Below, piece by piece: positions 7,886 to 16,546 of a DNA stretch of 38,850 nucleotides; position 1 is the first letter of the stretch; each line of letters opens with the position of its first letter. The notes under the pieces are model-generated. The model worked only from the letters and a program-made list of their open reading frames with translations, was not told the origin of the DNA and searched no databases. Made by a program: the position numbers and the translations under genes. The DNA comes from Clostridiales bacterium. Lineage in GTDB: Bacteria; Bacillota; Clostridia; Christensenellales; Borkfalkiaceae. The stretch is from contig SVIT01000006.1 of the NCBI GenBank assembly GCA_015069365.1, positions 1 through 38,850 of the forward strand. The letters are read 5' to 3'.

Positions 7886-9229
7886 TTAGATCATTTTGAT
7901 CGAGAATTGATACATTTTACCGAGCAAATCGCCAGGAATTCTATCTCTGTACTGACCGAGGTAAATAAAGATCTTGCGGAAGAATTCTTTATTATCGCCG
8001 CCTACAACATAGTCGGGAATTTCAGGCAACGTGCCTTTAAATCTCAAGATGAAGAGTTCGGTGAAAGCATTTCTTTCTTCCGTATTGAGCGTAGCGATGA
8101 ACGGGTCAAAACTCTTGCAGTTGTAGAAATCGTAGCCTGCGGTGTTGACGTGGGGTTCGTGGGGGAGGAAGGAAGGATTAATTTCTTCCGCCATAAGAAC
8201 GCCGGCAACAGGGCCGCCTTCATAAGCGTAAGCTTCTGCATATTCTTCCGTATGGAAGCCCTGCATAGCTTCTTCTTTCGCGTCTTCTACTTCTTTCTTG
8301 TTTGCTTTTCTGATTAAGATAACGTCGATAACGATCTGAGCAATCGTCAAAAGCGCTGCCAAGATAACAAGCAAATATTGAGGCTTTGTGAGAGTTGCGC
8401 GAAGGCTGAACAATACGTAGCAAACAACGAGCGCCATAATCAAGGAGATAATATGACGAACGAGGTCTTTAACCCAACCCTTTTCAGCAATCAAACGAAC
8501 CATTGCAATGAGCATGGTCACGAAGATCCAAACGAGAGCAACAACGGAGAGGATCTTAGCGATGGTTTCCTGAGCCAACAATTGATCTTTAGCGATTGCC
8601 AACGCAAGGAGTACGGAATAACCAACAGTGATAAGACCGCGCAATACGTTAATCCAAACTGCCTTCTTAACCTGAACAAGGCAAAGGATAAAATAGAACA
8701 ATACGCCAACAGCAGCGATTGCAAGGGTAACGAGGTCAATTGCGCTCTTGCCGTCTGCGCTGTTAGAGGTGCTAACTACCATCAAAGCATAGGTGTAAGC
8801 GAATGCACCGAATACAAGGAAGAACAAAGATTTCTTCGTGCGGGTAGGTGCTTTTACCTTCGAGAAGAGTGCGCACAATGCTACGATTGCGGCGATTGCA
8901 AGACCGAGTACGCAAAGGTAAACGCTGACGCCGTATACGCCGCCCAACATGGTGCCGGGGGTCATAATGGGAAGCACGCCGAACAATTTGTTACCAGAAG
9001 AGAAACCTCCAGTAAGCGTCGAAAGCAACGTACCCTTACTTTCTGCGTAATTCGCGCCCAAGCCCGTGAACATAGGGAGGAAGAATGCAGCAACGCTAAG
9101 TACGAGAACGAGCAACGCAAGCAGGCGATACCCAACGTATTTTTTGTTCGCGGGGTGTTCCGAATTGTTGGCAGCCTCGGGTGCGGGTGCAGCGCCGGGA
9201 GCCATTTCGTTCATGTTCTTTTTGCTCAT
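7886..9229 (-). CDS. Uncharacterised multi-pass membrane protein with conserved-looking cytoplasmic C-terminal domain
   Basis: The 447-residue product begins with a short Pro/Ala/Asn-rich hydrophilic segment. It then has about eight to nine hydrophobic segments, the first at residues ~32-52 and the last near 280-305. A soluble tail of about 140 residues follows, ending in GGDNKEFFRKIFIYLGQYRD and a basic C-terminus. No transporter or enzyme motif is recognised. The start ATG has AGGAGA upstream on the minus strand, and a perfect consensus promoter (TTGACA-17-TATAAT at 9332-9360) drives it, so it is likely well expressed. Family unknown to me; a lineage-specific protein is the best guess. Confidence 0.8.
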   Translation of the reverse strand: MSKKNMNEMAPGAAPAPEAANNSEHPANKKYVGYRLLALLVLVLSVAAFFLPMFTGLGANYAESKGTLLSTLTGGFSSGNKLFGVLPIMTPGTMLGGVYGVSVYLCVLGLAIAAIVALCALFSKVKAPTRTKKSLFFLVFGAFAYTYALMVVSTSNSADGKSAIDLVTLAIAAVGVLFYFILCLVQVKKAVWINVLRGLITVGYSVLLALAIAKDQLLAQETIAKILSVVALVWIFVTMLIAMVRLIAEKGWVKDLVRHIISLIMALVVCYVLFSLRATLTKPQYLLVILAALLTIAQIVIDVILIRKANKKEVEDAKEEAMQGFHTEEYAEAYAYEGGPVAGVLMAEEINPSFLPHEPHVNTAGYDFYNCKSFDPFIATLNTEERNAFTELFILRFKGTLPEIPDYVVGGDNKEFFRKIFIYLGQYRDRIPGDLLGKMYQFSIKMI

Positions 9230-9331
9230 AACAAAAATCTCCTGAAAATTTTTTTGAAGTTACCGTCCTGAATTATACGTCTTAAAACCCTAAAAGGCGC
9301 ATATATCAGAATAAACTATTTATTTTACAAT

Positions 9332-9360
9332 ATTATATCACTTTAAAATGACGATGTCAA
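9332..9360 (-). promoter_or_regulatory. SigA-type promoter for the membrane protein gene
   Basis: On the minus strand TTGACA (9360-9355), a 17-base spacer, and TATAAT (9337-9332): perfect consensus at both boxes. The leader to the start codon at 9229 is about 95 bases. Confidence 0.85.
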
Positions 9361-9503
9361 TACTTAAGAGCGGTCTATTTAGAAAAAAACAACAAAAAAC
9401 GCATATTTTTTTATAAAGGCGAGAGGGGATTTTATACAAAAACTCTTTCTCGTGCTTTTTTTGAAAGAGCGGTGACAAGATGTAAAAAAAACGCTGAAAA
9501 GCC
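9361..9503. other. AT-rich spacer between two divergent promoters
   Basis: This gene-free stretch holds many A/T runs and one short inverted repeat, CTCTTTC (9443-9449) with GAAAGAG (9463-9469). No ORF with a ribosome site is seen. Confidence 0.5.
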
Positions 9504-9532
9504 TTGAAAAAAAATCTGATTTGCTGTATAAT
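9504..9532 (+). promoter_or_regulatory. SigA-type promoter for the PucR-like regulator
   Basis: TTGAAA (9504-9509), 17-base spacer, TATAAT (9527-9532). The regulator ATG follows at 9575 with a GGAGGGG ribosome site. Confidence 0.85.
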
Positions 9533-9574
9533 GGTAGTATACGGCTATTGCAGTGAAGAAGGAGGGGACGGATA

Positions 9575-10591
9575 ATGTCCGAACTCGGAAAAATTGAGAA
9601 AGTAATTGCGGAAAAATTGAATATACAGGTACGGTTTTATGCGGAAAATACCCGTCCTGACGGAGTTCCCGTCTGCGACAAGTCCTTTGAGGGGGTTGCG
9701 GATGATGGGCAGTACACCTATTTTCGTTTTTTGTATAGAAGCGTTGGGTACGTCGGTGTGATCGAGGGCGTAGGCGAGCTGGAGAAAAACTATGCTCTGC
9801 TTTTGCCGTCGTATATCGAAGGATTTGGGGATCGCGAGGCGGAACTTCCCAAGGCGGAACATCTGAAACGAATACTCCTTGGCGAATGTTCTTCAATGGG
9901 CATATATAAATATATGACGAAATTTTCCGTAAAGGGAACGGCGTGTTTTGTGATTGCACTGTACGTTCCAAAATATATGCGTGAAACGTTGGCGGTTTTG
10001 GAGCAATACGGCGGGAATAGTCTGGATACCGCTCTACAAATGAGTGAAACGACCTGCGTTTTGGTGCGTTTTATCAGCGAGGAAATTGACGATTACCGTT
10101 CTTCCGTCGATTATGCCGAATTTATCGTGCAATCCTTGAACGAAGAGTTGGGGATAGAGGTCCGTGCAGGCGTCGGCCCGACAGTGAAAGAGCTGAAAGA
10201 CGCAGCGTTGTCCTATACGGGCGCGGAGAATGCACTTCGCTATAGTGACGTTTTCGAGATGCAGGGAAACGTGCACTCGTACAGAGAATTTCTTTTGGTG
10301 AAGATGTTGGAAGATATTCCCGAAAGCAAACTTGCGGAGTACCTTGCGGAGTTATCCGACGACCGCTTCAACGAGATTTTTGAGGATGAGGAAATGCTGA
10401 GTACGGCAGAATGTTTCCTGCAACATGACCTCAACGTCAGCGAGACCTCGCGTAACCTTTATATGCACAGGAATACGCTTTTATACCGTTTGGATAAAAT
10501 TGAAAAAGCGACGGGTTTGAATATCCGCGCATTTTCGGACGCCGTATCTTTCCGTGTATTGACGATTTTGTACAAGCTGTTGAAAAAATAA
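9575..10591 (+). CDS. PucR/CdaR-family-like transcriptional regulator
   Basis: A 338-residue protein whose last ~55 residues match the PucR C-terminal HTH: LNVSETSRNLYMHRNTLLYRL, followed by KIEKATGLNI and a helix. This end region is the DNA-binding domain of CdaR/PucR regulators of sugar-acid and purine use. The middle third (VLVRFISEEIDDYRSSVDYAEF to GVGPTVKELKDAALSY) resembles the GGDEF-like domain of the same group (a vestigial fold; no GGDEF signature seen). The N-terminal ~100 residues resemble no sensor I can name. It is transcribed away from the membrane protein gene and precedes a protease gene, so either could be a target. Ligand unknown. Confidence 0.82.
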   Translation: MSELGKIEKVIAEKLNIQVRFYAENTRPDGVPVCDKSFEGVADDGQYTYFRFLYRSVGYVGVIEGVGELEKNYALLLPSYIEGFGDREAELPKAEHLKRILLGECSSMGIYKYMTKFSVKGTACFVIALYVPKYMRETLAVLEQYGGNSLDTALQMSETTCVLVRFISEEIDDYRSSVDYAEFIVQSLNEELGIEVRAGVGPTVKELKDAALSYTGAENALRYSDVFEMQGNVHSYREFLLVKMLEDIPESKLAEYLAELSDDRFNEIFEDEEMLSTAECFLQHDLNVSETSRNLYMHRNTLLYRLDKIEKATGLNIRAFSDAVSFRVLTILYKLLKK

Positions 10592-10599
10592 TGACGAAA

Positions 10600-10642
10600 G
10601 ATGCCCGTTTTCAGGATATAATTATCCGTTGAAACGGGTATC
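10600..10642 (+). terminator. Hairpin between regulator and protease genes (weak terminator)
   Basis: GATGCCCGTTTT (10600-10611) pairs with GAAACGGGTATC (10631-10642) over 12 bp with two G-U pairs. The following tail, ATATATTTG, is only partly T-rich, so it could be a partial terminator or a stabilising hairpin. Confidence 0.5.
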
Positions 10643-10677
10643 ATATATTTGTGACGGGAATATAGAAGGAGAAAGTA

Positions 10678-12036
10678 ATGGACGACTTTTTTGAAGAGTT
10701 GAATGAGGATAAAAAGACGGAGGAAAAGGGATTAAACTCGACCATGCCCCCCACGAAACACGAAAAAAAACGCAAAACGAGGACGGTTGTAACAGCAATC
10801 GGGCTGGCGGTTGTGTCCTTTATTGCAGGCGGTTTTTCCGTATGGTTTTCGCTGGATAAACAGCTTAGAACGTTGGCAAAAGTGAAAAACACGATCGATA
10901 GAGAATATTATAAGGAAATCGACGACGAAGTATTTTACGGGGCAATCTTCGATGCGGTCAACGGTCAGTTGGACGATTATTCGGGGTATATGACTGCAGA
11001 TGAATATGCCGCTTCTGCAGATTCGTTGGCAGGGAAACGCGCGGGGATCGGGCTTGTTTTTTCCACGCTGGACGAAAATGGTAAAGAGCAAATGAAGATT
11101 GTACGCGTGTGCGGAAATTCTCCAGCGGAAGAGGCGGGCGTTGTCGCAGGCAGTCATTTGATTGCTTTTGGGAAAACGAAAGACGGTCTTGTGGAGAGTC
11201 AGGTGTTCTCCGAATTTTCCGATTTTTTAAACACTTGTAAAGACGAGGAAAGTTTTTGGGTACGTTTGCGAGTCGGGGAGACGGAAAGTGAAAAACAGCT
11301 TAAAAAGAGCATGTACGTAGAGAACTACGTCTTTTATAAAACGAATGCAAAATCGTACGGGTTTTGCGGTAACAATGCGGAGCAATTGACGGAAAATGGG
11401 GCACCCATGTCCTATTTGAACGACGAAACGGCGTACATTCGTCTGACCCAGTTTGGGGGTGAGGCAGGCTCGTCATTTCAAAAAGTAATGAATCTTTTTA
11501 AGACGGATGGCAAGAAAAATCTCGTTCTTGATCTTCGGGGTAACGGCGGCGGATATTTGGACGTAATGCAAGAGATTGCATCTTATTTTTGCAAAGGGGC
11601 AACAGAGAAGAAACCGATTGCTGCGGTAGCGGACTTTGGAGAGAAGAAACAAAAGTATAAGGCAACGGATAATCTATACGGCGAGTATTTTTCTAATGAG
11701 AGTCGCATTTGTGTGTTGGCAGACAGTAGCACAGCGTCTGCGTCCGAAGCGTTGATCGGCTGTATGATTGATTACGGCGCGGTTGGTTATGGTGATATTT
11801 GCCTTTCTCAGCGCAACGGCGTTGCGAAAACGTTCGGGAAAGGAATTATGCAGGCGACCTATTTTTTAGGCGCGGAGAAAGACGCGATAAAACTGACTAC
11901 GGCGGAGATTTGTTGGCCAATTAGTGAAAGAAGTATTCACACAAGGGGCATTCTTCCTCAGGACGGAACAAAGACGGTTGCTGAGGGAGTGAATGACGAA
12001 ATAGAGCTTGAAATGGCAATCAAGGCATTGTTTTAG
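10678..12036 (+). CDS. S41-family C-terminal processing peptidase, membrane-anchored
   Basis: The 452-residue product has an acidic/basic cytoplasmic N-terminus, one membrane anchor (about residues 38-58) and an extracytoplasmic body. A PDZ-like segment lies near residues 115-200 (AGIGLVFSTLDE to VVAGSHLIAFG). The S41 core is seen from NLVLDLRGNGGGYLDVMQEI. The nucleophile lies in STASASEALIG (Ser about 354) and the general base in KTFGKGIMQ (Lys about 388), as in CtpA/Prc. Such proteases trim exported proteins. The ribosome site AGAAGGAGA is good. It follows the PucR-like regulator and is closed by a strong terminator. Confidence 0.92.
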   Translation: MDDFFEELNEDKKTEEKGLNSTMPPTKHEKKRKTRTVVTAIGLAVVSFIAGGFSVWFSLDKQLRTLAKVKNTIDREYYKEIDDEVFYGAIFDAVNGQLDDYSGYMTADEYAASADSLAGKRAGIGLVFSTLDENGKEQMKIVRVCGNSPAEEAGVVAGSHLIAFGKTKDGLVESQVFSEFSDFLNTCKDEESFWVRLRVGETESEKQLKKSMYVENYVFYKTNAKSYGFCGNNAEQLTENGAPMSYLNDETAYIRLTQFGGEAGSSFQKVMNLFKTDGKKNLVLDLRGNGGGYLDVMQEIASYFCKGATEKKPIAAVADFGEKKQKYKATDNLYGEYFSNESRICVLADSSTASASEALIGCMIDYGAVGYGDICLSQRNGVAKTFGKGIMQATYFLGAEKDAIKLTTAEICWPISERSIHTRGILPQDGTKTVAEGVNDEIELEMAIKALF

Positions 12037-12067
12037 CTACCCATGTGCGAAATGAATTAAAAAAGGT

Positions 12068-12106
12068 GAAACGCACGTCTTGGGTGAGACGTGCGTTTCG
12101 CAATTT
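12068..12106 (+). terminator. Terminator after the S41 protease gene
   Basis: GAAACGCACGTCT (12068-12080) and AGACGTGCGTTTC (12087-12099) form a perfect 13-bp stem with a six-base loop. The tail GCAATTTATT is weakly T-rich. Bases 12107-12239 hold no supported gene. Confidence 0.75.
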
Positions 12107-12239
12107 ATTATGGAGGTGTTTCAGGTCATAGGGATTTGACCATGGAAACGAAAAAACAAGTTAATTTTCATTTATGCATATAGTATAACAACCTTTTGCG
12201 TAAATTATGTTGTAGAATTGTGATAAACAGTTGAAAAAA

Positions 12240-12272
12240 TAAACAAAAAAGGAGCGAGGGTGACCTCGCTCC
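12240..12272 (-). terminator. Terminator of the tkt transcript
   Basis: GGAGCGAGG (12251-12259) and CCTCGCTCC (12264-12272) form a perfect 9-bp stem. Read on the minus strand it is followed by TTTTTTG (complement of the A run at 12245-12250). Confidence 0.85.
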
Positions 12273-12290
12273 TTTCACATTTGTATCTAC

Positions 12291-14297
12291 TTATTCAGCT
12301 TTTGCATTTTCGATGGACTTCAACGCTTTTTCCACAACGTTTTCTACAGTGAAACCGAAGTGAGGGAAAAGCTTGCCTGCAGGTGCGGAAGCCCCGAAAC
12401 TGTTCATTGCGATGATTTCGCCGTAATCGCCTGCGTATTTGTACCAGCTGTAAGGAGAAGCCGCCTCTACGCAGACTCTCGCTTTTACTTTCTTGGGCAG
12501 GATATTGTCTTTATATGCCTGCGTCTGTTTTTCGAATTCTTCGATACAAGGCATAGAGACGACTCTTGCATTCACGCCCTGTTCAGCCAAAACGGCTTTT
12601 GCCTTGACGCAGAGTTCGACTTCCGAACCAGTCGCAATCAACAGAACGTCGGGATCTCCTTCGCAGTTTTCAAGGATGTAGCCGCCTTTCAATGCCGATC
12701 TGCCGCTACCTTCATATTGAGGCAAGTTCTGACGGGAGAGAACGAGGGTGGTAGGTTGGTTGCCGCTGAGCGCGGATACCCAAGCTGCCGCCGTTTCTTT
12801 ACCGTCTGCAGGGCGGTACACTTTCATACCGGGAATAGAACGAAGCATGATGAGCTGTTCAACGGGTTGATGAGTAGGGCCGTCTTCGCCTACGCCGATC
12901 GAATCGTGCGTCATGATATAGGTAACGGGCAAGTTCATCAGCGCGGACAAACGCATAGCGGGCTTGCAGTAATCGGAGAACACGAAGAAGGTTGCGCAGT
13001 ATGCCTGAATACCGCCGTGGAGCTGCATACCGTTTGCGATCGCCGCCATAGCGTGTTCGCGGATACCGAAGTGCATATTTCTGCCTGCAAAGTTATTTGC
13101 AGAGAAGTCGCCGTAGGTGATTTCGTCCGTATTTTTCATATCGGAAAGATTAGAGGGGGCAAGGTCAGCCGAGCCGCCCATAAGCTGGGGTATTTTTCCT
13201 GCCAACTTATTGAGGACTTGCGCGGAAGTTTGACGGGTTGCCATAGGCTTTGCGAAGTTGTACAAGCCTTCGATATCGTCGAAGTTGGGCTTTTCGCCAG
13301 CCATAACCGCCTTATATTCCGCCGCGAGTTCGGGGTAGGTTGCCTCGTATTCTACGAGCATTTTTTTCCACTGAATTTCCGCGTTAGCGCCCGCTTGCGC
13401 AGCGATTTTGCAGTGTGCATAAACTTCTTCGGGACATTCGAAAGGAGGATATTCCCAGCCGAGTGCTTCCTTGGATTTTTGCAGGTTTTCCGCACCGAGG
13501 GGAGCGCCGTGGCATTTTGCCGTATCCTGCAAGGGAGAACCGTAACCGATGTTGGTGTGGCAAATGATGATCGAAGGCTTGTCCGTGCGTGCCTTTGCCT
13601 GTTCAATTGCACGGGAAAGTTCGGTAATGTCGTTGGGATCTGTGGTAAGATCAACGTGAAGCACCTGCCAGTTTTGCGCTGCGAAACGCGCGCCGACGTT
13701 TTCTTTGAAGGTTACGTCGGTATCCCCCTCGATGGTGATTTCGTTATCGTCATAAAGGAGAATGAGCTTCCCAAGTCCGTGCGTACCTGCGAAAGAGCAA
13801 GCCTCGTAGGAGATGCCTTCTTCCAAACAGCCGTCGCCGCAGAAAGCGTAGGTGTAGTGGTCTACTACTTTATAGCCGGGTTTGTTGTATTTAGCGGCAA
13901 GGTGCGCTTCAGCAAGCGCCATACCGACCGCGTTTGCGATCCCTTGACCCAAGGGGCCCGTCGTGGTTTCGACGCCTGCGGTGTGACCATATTCGGGGTG
14001 ACCGGGAGTCTTTGAACCGAATTGACGGAAAGATTGCAGATCTTCCATGGTAATGCCCATTCCGTAGAGGTGGAACAGGGTATAATTGAGCATAGAACCG
14101 TGTCCTGCAGACAGAATGAATCTGTCACGGTTGTCCCAGTTCAAATCAGCGGGATTAAACTTAAGGAAGTGTTGGAAAAGGGTGTAGCCGATCGGCGCCG
14201 CGCCCATGGGGAGCCCAGGGTGACCGGATTTAGCCTTTTCAATCGCTTCAGCGGACAAAATTCTGATGGCATTGATAGTTGTTTTTTGTGCGTCCAT
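12291..14297 (-). CDS. tkt: Transketolase
   Basis: Transketolase moves two-carbon units between sugar phosphates in the non-oxidative pentose phosphate pathway, using thiamine diphosphate. The 668-residue length is normal. Visible motifs: SGHPGLPMGAAPIGY near the N-terminus, GPLGQGIANAVGMA, and the TPP-binding GDGCLEEGISYEA. Also seen are the pyrimidine-domain MHFGIREHAMAAIANGM and the substrate-side HDSIGVGEDGPTHQPVEQ. The minus-strand ATG has AGGAG in its leader. It lies 65 bases after the phosphohexomutase gene with no clear terminator between them, so the two are probably one carbohydrate operon. Confidence 0.97.
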   Translation of the reverse strand: MDAQKTTINAIRILSAEAIEKAKSGHPGLPMGAAPIGYTLFQHFLKFNPADLNWDNRDRFILSAGHGSMLNYTLFHLYGMGITMEDLQSFRQFGSKTPGHPEYGHTAGVETTTGPLGQGIANAVGMALAEAHLAAKYNKPGYKVVDHYTYAFCGDGCLEEGISYEACSFAGTHGLGKLILLYDDNEITIEGDTDVTFKENVGARFAAQNWQVLHVDLTTDPNDITELSRAIEQAKARTDKPSIIICHTNIGYGSPLQDTAKCHGAPLGAENLQKSKEALGWEYPPFECPEEVYAHCKIAAQAGANAEIQWKKMLVEYEATYPELAAEYKAVMAGEKPNFDDIEGLYNFAKPMATRQTSAQVLNKLAGKIPQLMGGSADLAPSNLSDMKNTDEITYGDFSANNFAGRNMHFGIREHAMAAIANGMQLHGGIQAYCATFFVFSDYCKPAMRLSALMNLPVTYIMTHDSIGVGEDGPTHQPVEQLIMLRSIPGMKVYRPADGKETAAAWVSALSGNQPTTLVLSRQNLPQYEGSGRSALKGGYILENCEGDPDVLLIATGSEVELCVKAKAVLAEQGVNARVVSMPCIEEFEKQTQAYKDNILPKKVKARVCVEAASPYSWYKYAGDYGEIIAMNSFGASAPAGKLFPHFGFTVENVVEKALKSIENAKAE

Positions 14298-14362
14298 ATA
14301 TGCTTACTCCTAAAAAATATTGCTATGTAAGGGGCGAATTTTTGGGTTCTTCGCCGAGAACC

Positions 14363-16243
14363 TTATTCAGCCGTTTCGACCTGATTGATGGTTAACTGTT
14401 CTGCTTCGGGTGCTTCTTCGATTTCTACCGCAGTTGTTATTTCTGATTCAGGGATATCTTCTTCGGAAACGATGGTAACTGTTTCGATTTCTTCTTCAGG
14501 GATGACAGTTGCCGTTACAATTTCTGATTCGGGGATATCTTCTTCGGAAACGAGGATTGCTACCGCTTCGGGCAGGATTAACTGTTCGTTTTCTTTGGGT
14601 TCTTCAACCGTTTTGGACTGAGGACGAACGTATTGTTCGCCCTGGAAAATAAAGGACAAACAAGAGGGATCGTTTACGTATTCCGTCTTGATTTCATTCA
14701 TGATTTTTTGTCTTTCCGCGTCAATCGCCTCTTTCAAAGGCGTTACGTCAAGGCAGGAATATTTTTTCAGGAAATAGTAAAGATCTTTTTCGATCTTCCA
14801 TACACCGCCCTTGCAAACGCTTTCAATATTGATGGGGAGAATAGGGTCGTGAAGACTCATTCTCAGCAATGCCCAACCGTCGCCGTGGCATTCTGCGTAG
14901 TTTACGCGGCAGCCCTCATAGTTATTCGGAACAACTTCAATATATTCCGTCTTTGTGGCGTACTGCTCAAAATCTTTCAATACTTGATTTCCCAGCGCTT
15001 TGAAATCCTCTTGATTGGTGATATTAAGACGAATTTCTACAGCCTCTTCAGGTGTTTCCAAATCAGCGATCAAATCAGTCAATTCTCTGCCCTCCTTAGC
15101 TTCGTTTGCAAACGCGATCAAAAGTCTGGTGATAAGATATGCGCCGTCGTCCAGGAAATAATTTTCCATCAAAGCGGCATGACCGCTCGTTTCAATCGCC
15201 AAAGGTGTGTATTCGCCCGCTTGATTGAGCCGAAGCGCTTCGTTGATAACGTTTTTATAGCCTCTCTTAAAGCGATGGTGTTTACCTCCGCAGGTATTGA
15301 TGAATTTCGTCAATCCGTCGGAAGTGATCGAATCTGTAACGATCGTACCTGCTTTTTCTTTCAACAATACAGCGGAAATGAGGGCGATCAAGCGGTTGCG
15401 ATTGATTTCCTCGCCATTTTTATCCACGGCGCCCACTCTGTCCACGTCTGTATCGAAGATGATCCCAAGATCTGCATTTGCAGTAAGGGTCGCATTGCGA
15501 ATGGATTCCATTGCCTGCGCATTTTCGGGGTTGGGGATATGGTTGGGGAAAGTCCCGTCAGGTTCTAAAAATTGCGAACCCGCCGTATCCGCACCGAGAG
15601 GAATAAGGACCTTGGTCGCGTAGAAACCGCCTGCGCCGTTTCCTGCGTCCACGATGATTCTTTTGCCTTGAAGGGGAGTTTCCTCACCCGTTGCGCTACG
15701 TACCTTTTCCACCAACGCTACTGCGTATTCATCCAGATAAGATTTTTCGGTACGTTCGCCAAGGGTGTTCGGGGTGGCAAAACGGTATTCTGCCGCCATT
15801 TCCAACAGCTCTGCTACGTCCGAGCTTTCCAAACCGCCGTTCGGAGAGAAGAATTTCATACCGTTGCGGTTTGCGGGCAAATGACTTGCGGTGATCATGA
15901 TTGCGCCGTGACAATATTTTTCTGCTTGTCTTTTTTCGTCTTTAAGCAGCATAAACATAGAAGGAGTGGTAGAAAGCCCTGTGATTACGGCGTCGTGACC
16001 AGTAGAAGTAATACCGTTTACAACGGCTTCGCAAAGTGCAGGGGACGAGATGCGAGAATCATACCCAACCGCTACGCATACCTTTGTTTTTCCCGTATGG
16101 GAGATCAGCCATACGCAAAACGCCTTTGCGATATTTGCGGCGGCCTCTTCCGTCAGGGTGATCGGTTGATCTTTCACGCCTGCGCTAGCAATCCCGCGCA
16201 CGTCTGTGCCGTTTTTCAGTTTCATGTATTCCGCTACCGTCAT
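14363..16243 (-). CDS. Phosphoglucomutase/phosphomannomutase family protein with acidic repeat tail
   Basis: An alpha-D-phosphohexomutase converting hexose 1-phosphate and 6-phosphate forms. The start at 16243 is chosen because AAGGAG lies just upstream; the open frame extends to 16303 without support. The phosphoserine loop TASHLPANRNGMK (Ser about 120), the metal loop DTDVDRVG (Asp 264/266/268) and the sugar loop IETSGHAALMENYF are intact. After the catalytic domains (to about residue 545), the last ~70 residues are an acidic, Val/Ile/Glu-rich tail. It contains the element VSEEDIPESEI twice and related EEEIETV units. The tail is unusual for the family. Exact sugar specificity is not clear. 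Confidence 0.93.
   Translation of the reverse strand: MTVAEYMKLKNGTDVRGIASAGVKDQPITLTEEAAANIAKAFCVWLISHTGKTKVCVAVGYDSRISSPALCEAVVNGITSTGHDAVITGLSTTPSMFMLLKDEKRQAEKYCHGAIMITASHLPANRNGMKFFSPNGGLESSDVAELLEMAAEYRFATPNTLGERTEKSYLDEYAVALVEKVRSATGEETPLQGKRIIVDAGNGAGGFYATKVLIPLGADTAGSQFLEPDGTFPNHIPNPENAQAMESIRNATLTANADLGIIFDTDVDRVGAVDKNGEEINRNRLIALISAVLLKEKAGTIVTDSITSDGLTKFINTCGGKHHRFKRGYKNVINEALRLNQAGEYTPLAIETSGHAALMENYFLDDGAYLITRLLIAFANEAKEGRELTDLIADLETPEEAVEIRLNITNQEDFKALGNQVLKDFEQYATKTEYIEVVPNNYEGCRVNYAECHGDGWALLRMSLHDPILPINIESVCKGGVWKIEKDLYYFLKKYSCLDVTPLKEAIDAERQKIMNEIKTEYVNDPSCLSFIFQGEQYVRPQSKTVEEPKENEQLILPEAVAILVSEEDIPESEIVTATVIPEEEIETVTIVSEEDIPESEITTAVEIEEAPEAEQLTINQVETAE
14441..14554 (-). 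repeat. Internal repeat in the tail of the phosphohexomutase gene
   Basis: A ~32-base unit at 14441-14472 recurs at 14522-14553 with few changes (both contain GGGATATCTTCTTCGGAAAC). It encodes the duplicated VSEEDIPESEI element. Confidence 0.85.
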
Positions 16244-16314
16244 GATTTTGCTCCTTATCGGTGGTTTGTCTGTTTTTCTGTCGCGCGCGATGTGCGTGCG
16301 CAAGACCTCTATAT

Positions 16315-16343
16315 ATTATAGCGTTTTTTTCTGCATTTTTCAA
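16315..16343 (-). promoter_or_regulatory. Promoter for the phosphohexomutase-tkt operon
   Basis: Minus strand: TTGAAA (16343-16338), 17-base spacer, TATAAT (16320-16315). The leader to 16243 is about 65 bases. Confidence 0.8.
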
Positions 16344-16464
16344 GCTTTTTACAGAAAAAAGTTTTCTATTTTTACAATAATTTAGAAAAAGGTGGAGAGA
16401 GTTGTAAATTTTGTAAACAATAAAACAAATTATAGACAAAATCAGTCAAATTTGTGGAAAACAT

Positions 16465-16493
16465 TTGACAAATGGCAGGTATAGTGATACAAT
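16465..16493 (+). promoter_or_regulatory. Promoter for degV
   Basis: TTGACA (16465-16470), 17-base spacer, TACAAT (16488-16493), followed by AAAAGGAGA and the ATG at 16547. Confidence 0.85.
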
Positions 16494-16546
16494 ATATTTC
16501 GTCCCGATCGGTATTTTGTGTTTGAGCAAAATAAAAGGAGAGTACT

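Larger units (their letters stand above)
16244..16546. other. Divergent intergenic region
   Basis: Gene-free stretch between the minus-strand phosphohexomutase gene and the plus-strand degV gene. It holds one consensus-like promoter for each side, annotated separately. A Pu/Py-alternating GC run near 16283-16300 lies in the phosphohexomutase leader. Nothing else is recognised. Confidence 0.6.

Noticed and set aside
12141..12182. 13-codon ORF (METKKQVNFHLCI)
   Set aside because: Too short and without a convincing ribosome site or promoter.
12360..14015. 551-codon open frame antisense to transketolase
   Set aside because: It is a shadow of tkt on the other strand, with no ribosome site and a composition reflecting the codon bias of tkt.
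14344..14362. Terminator between the phosphohexomutase and tkt genes
   Set aside because: GGTTCT/AGAACC can pair, but no T run follows on the minus strand, so cotranscription is more likely.
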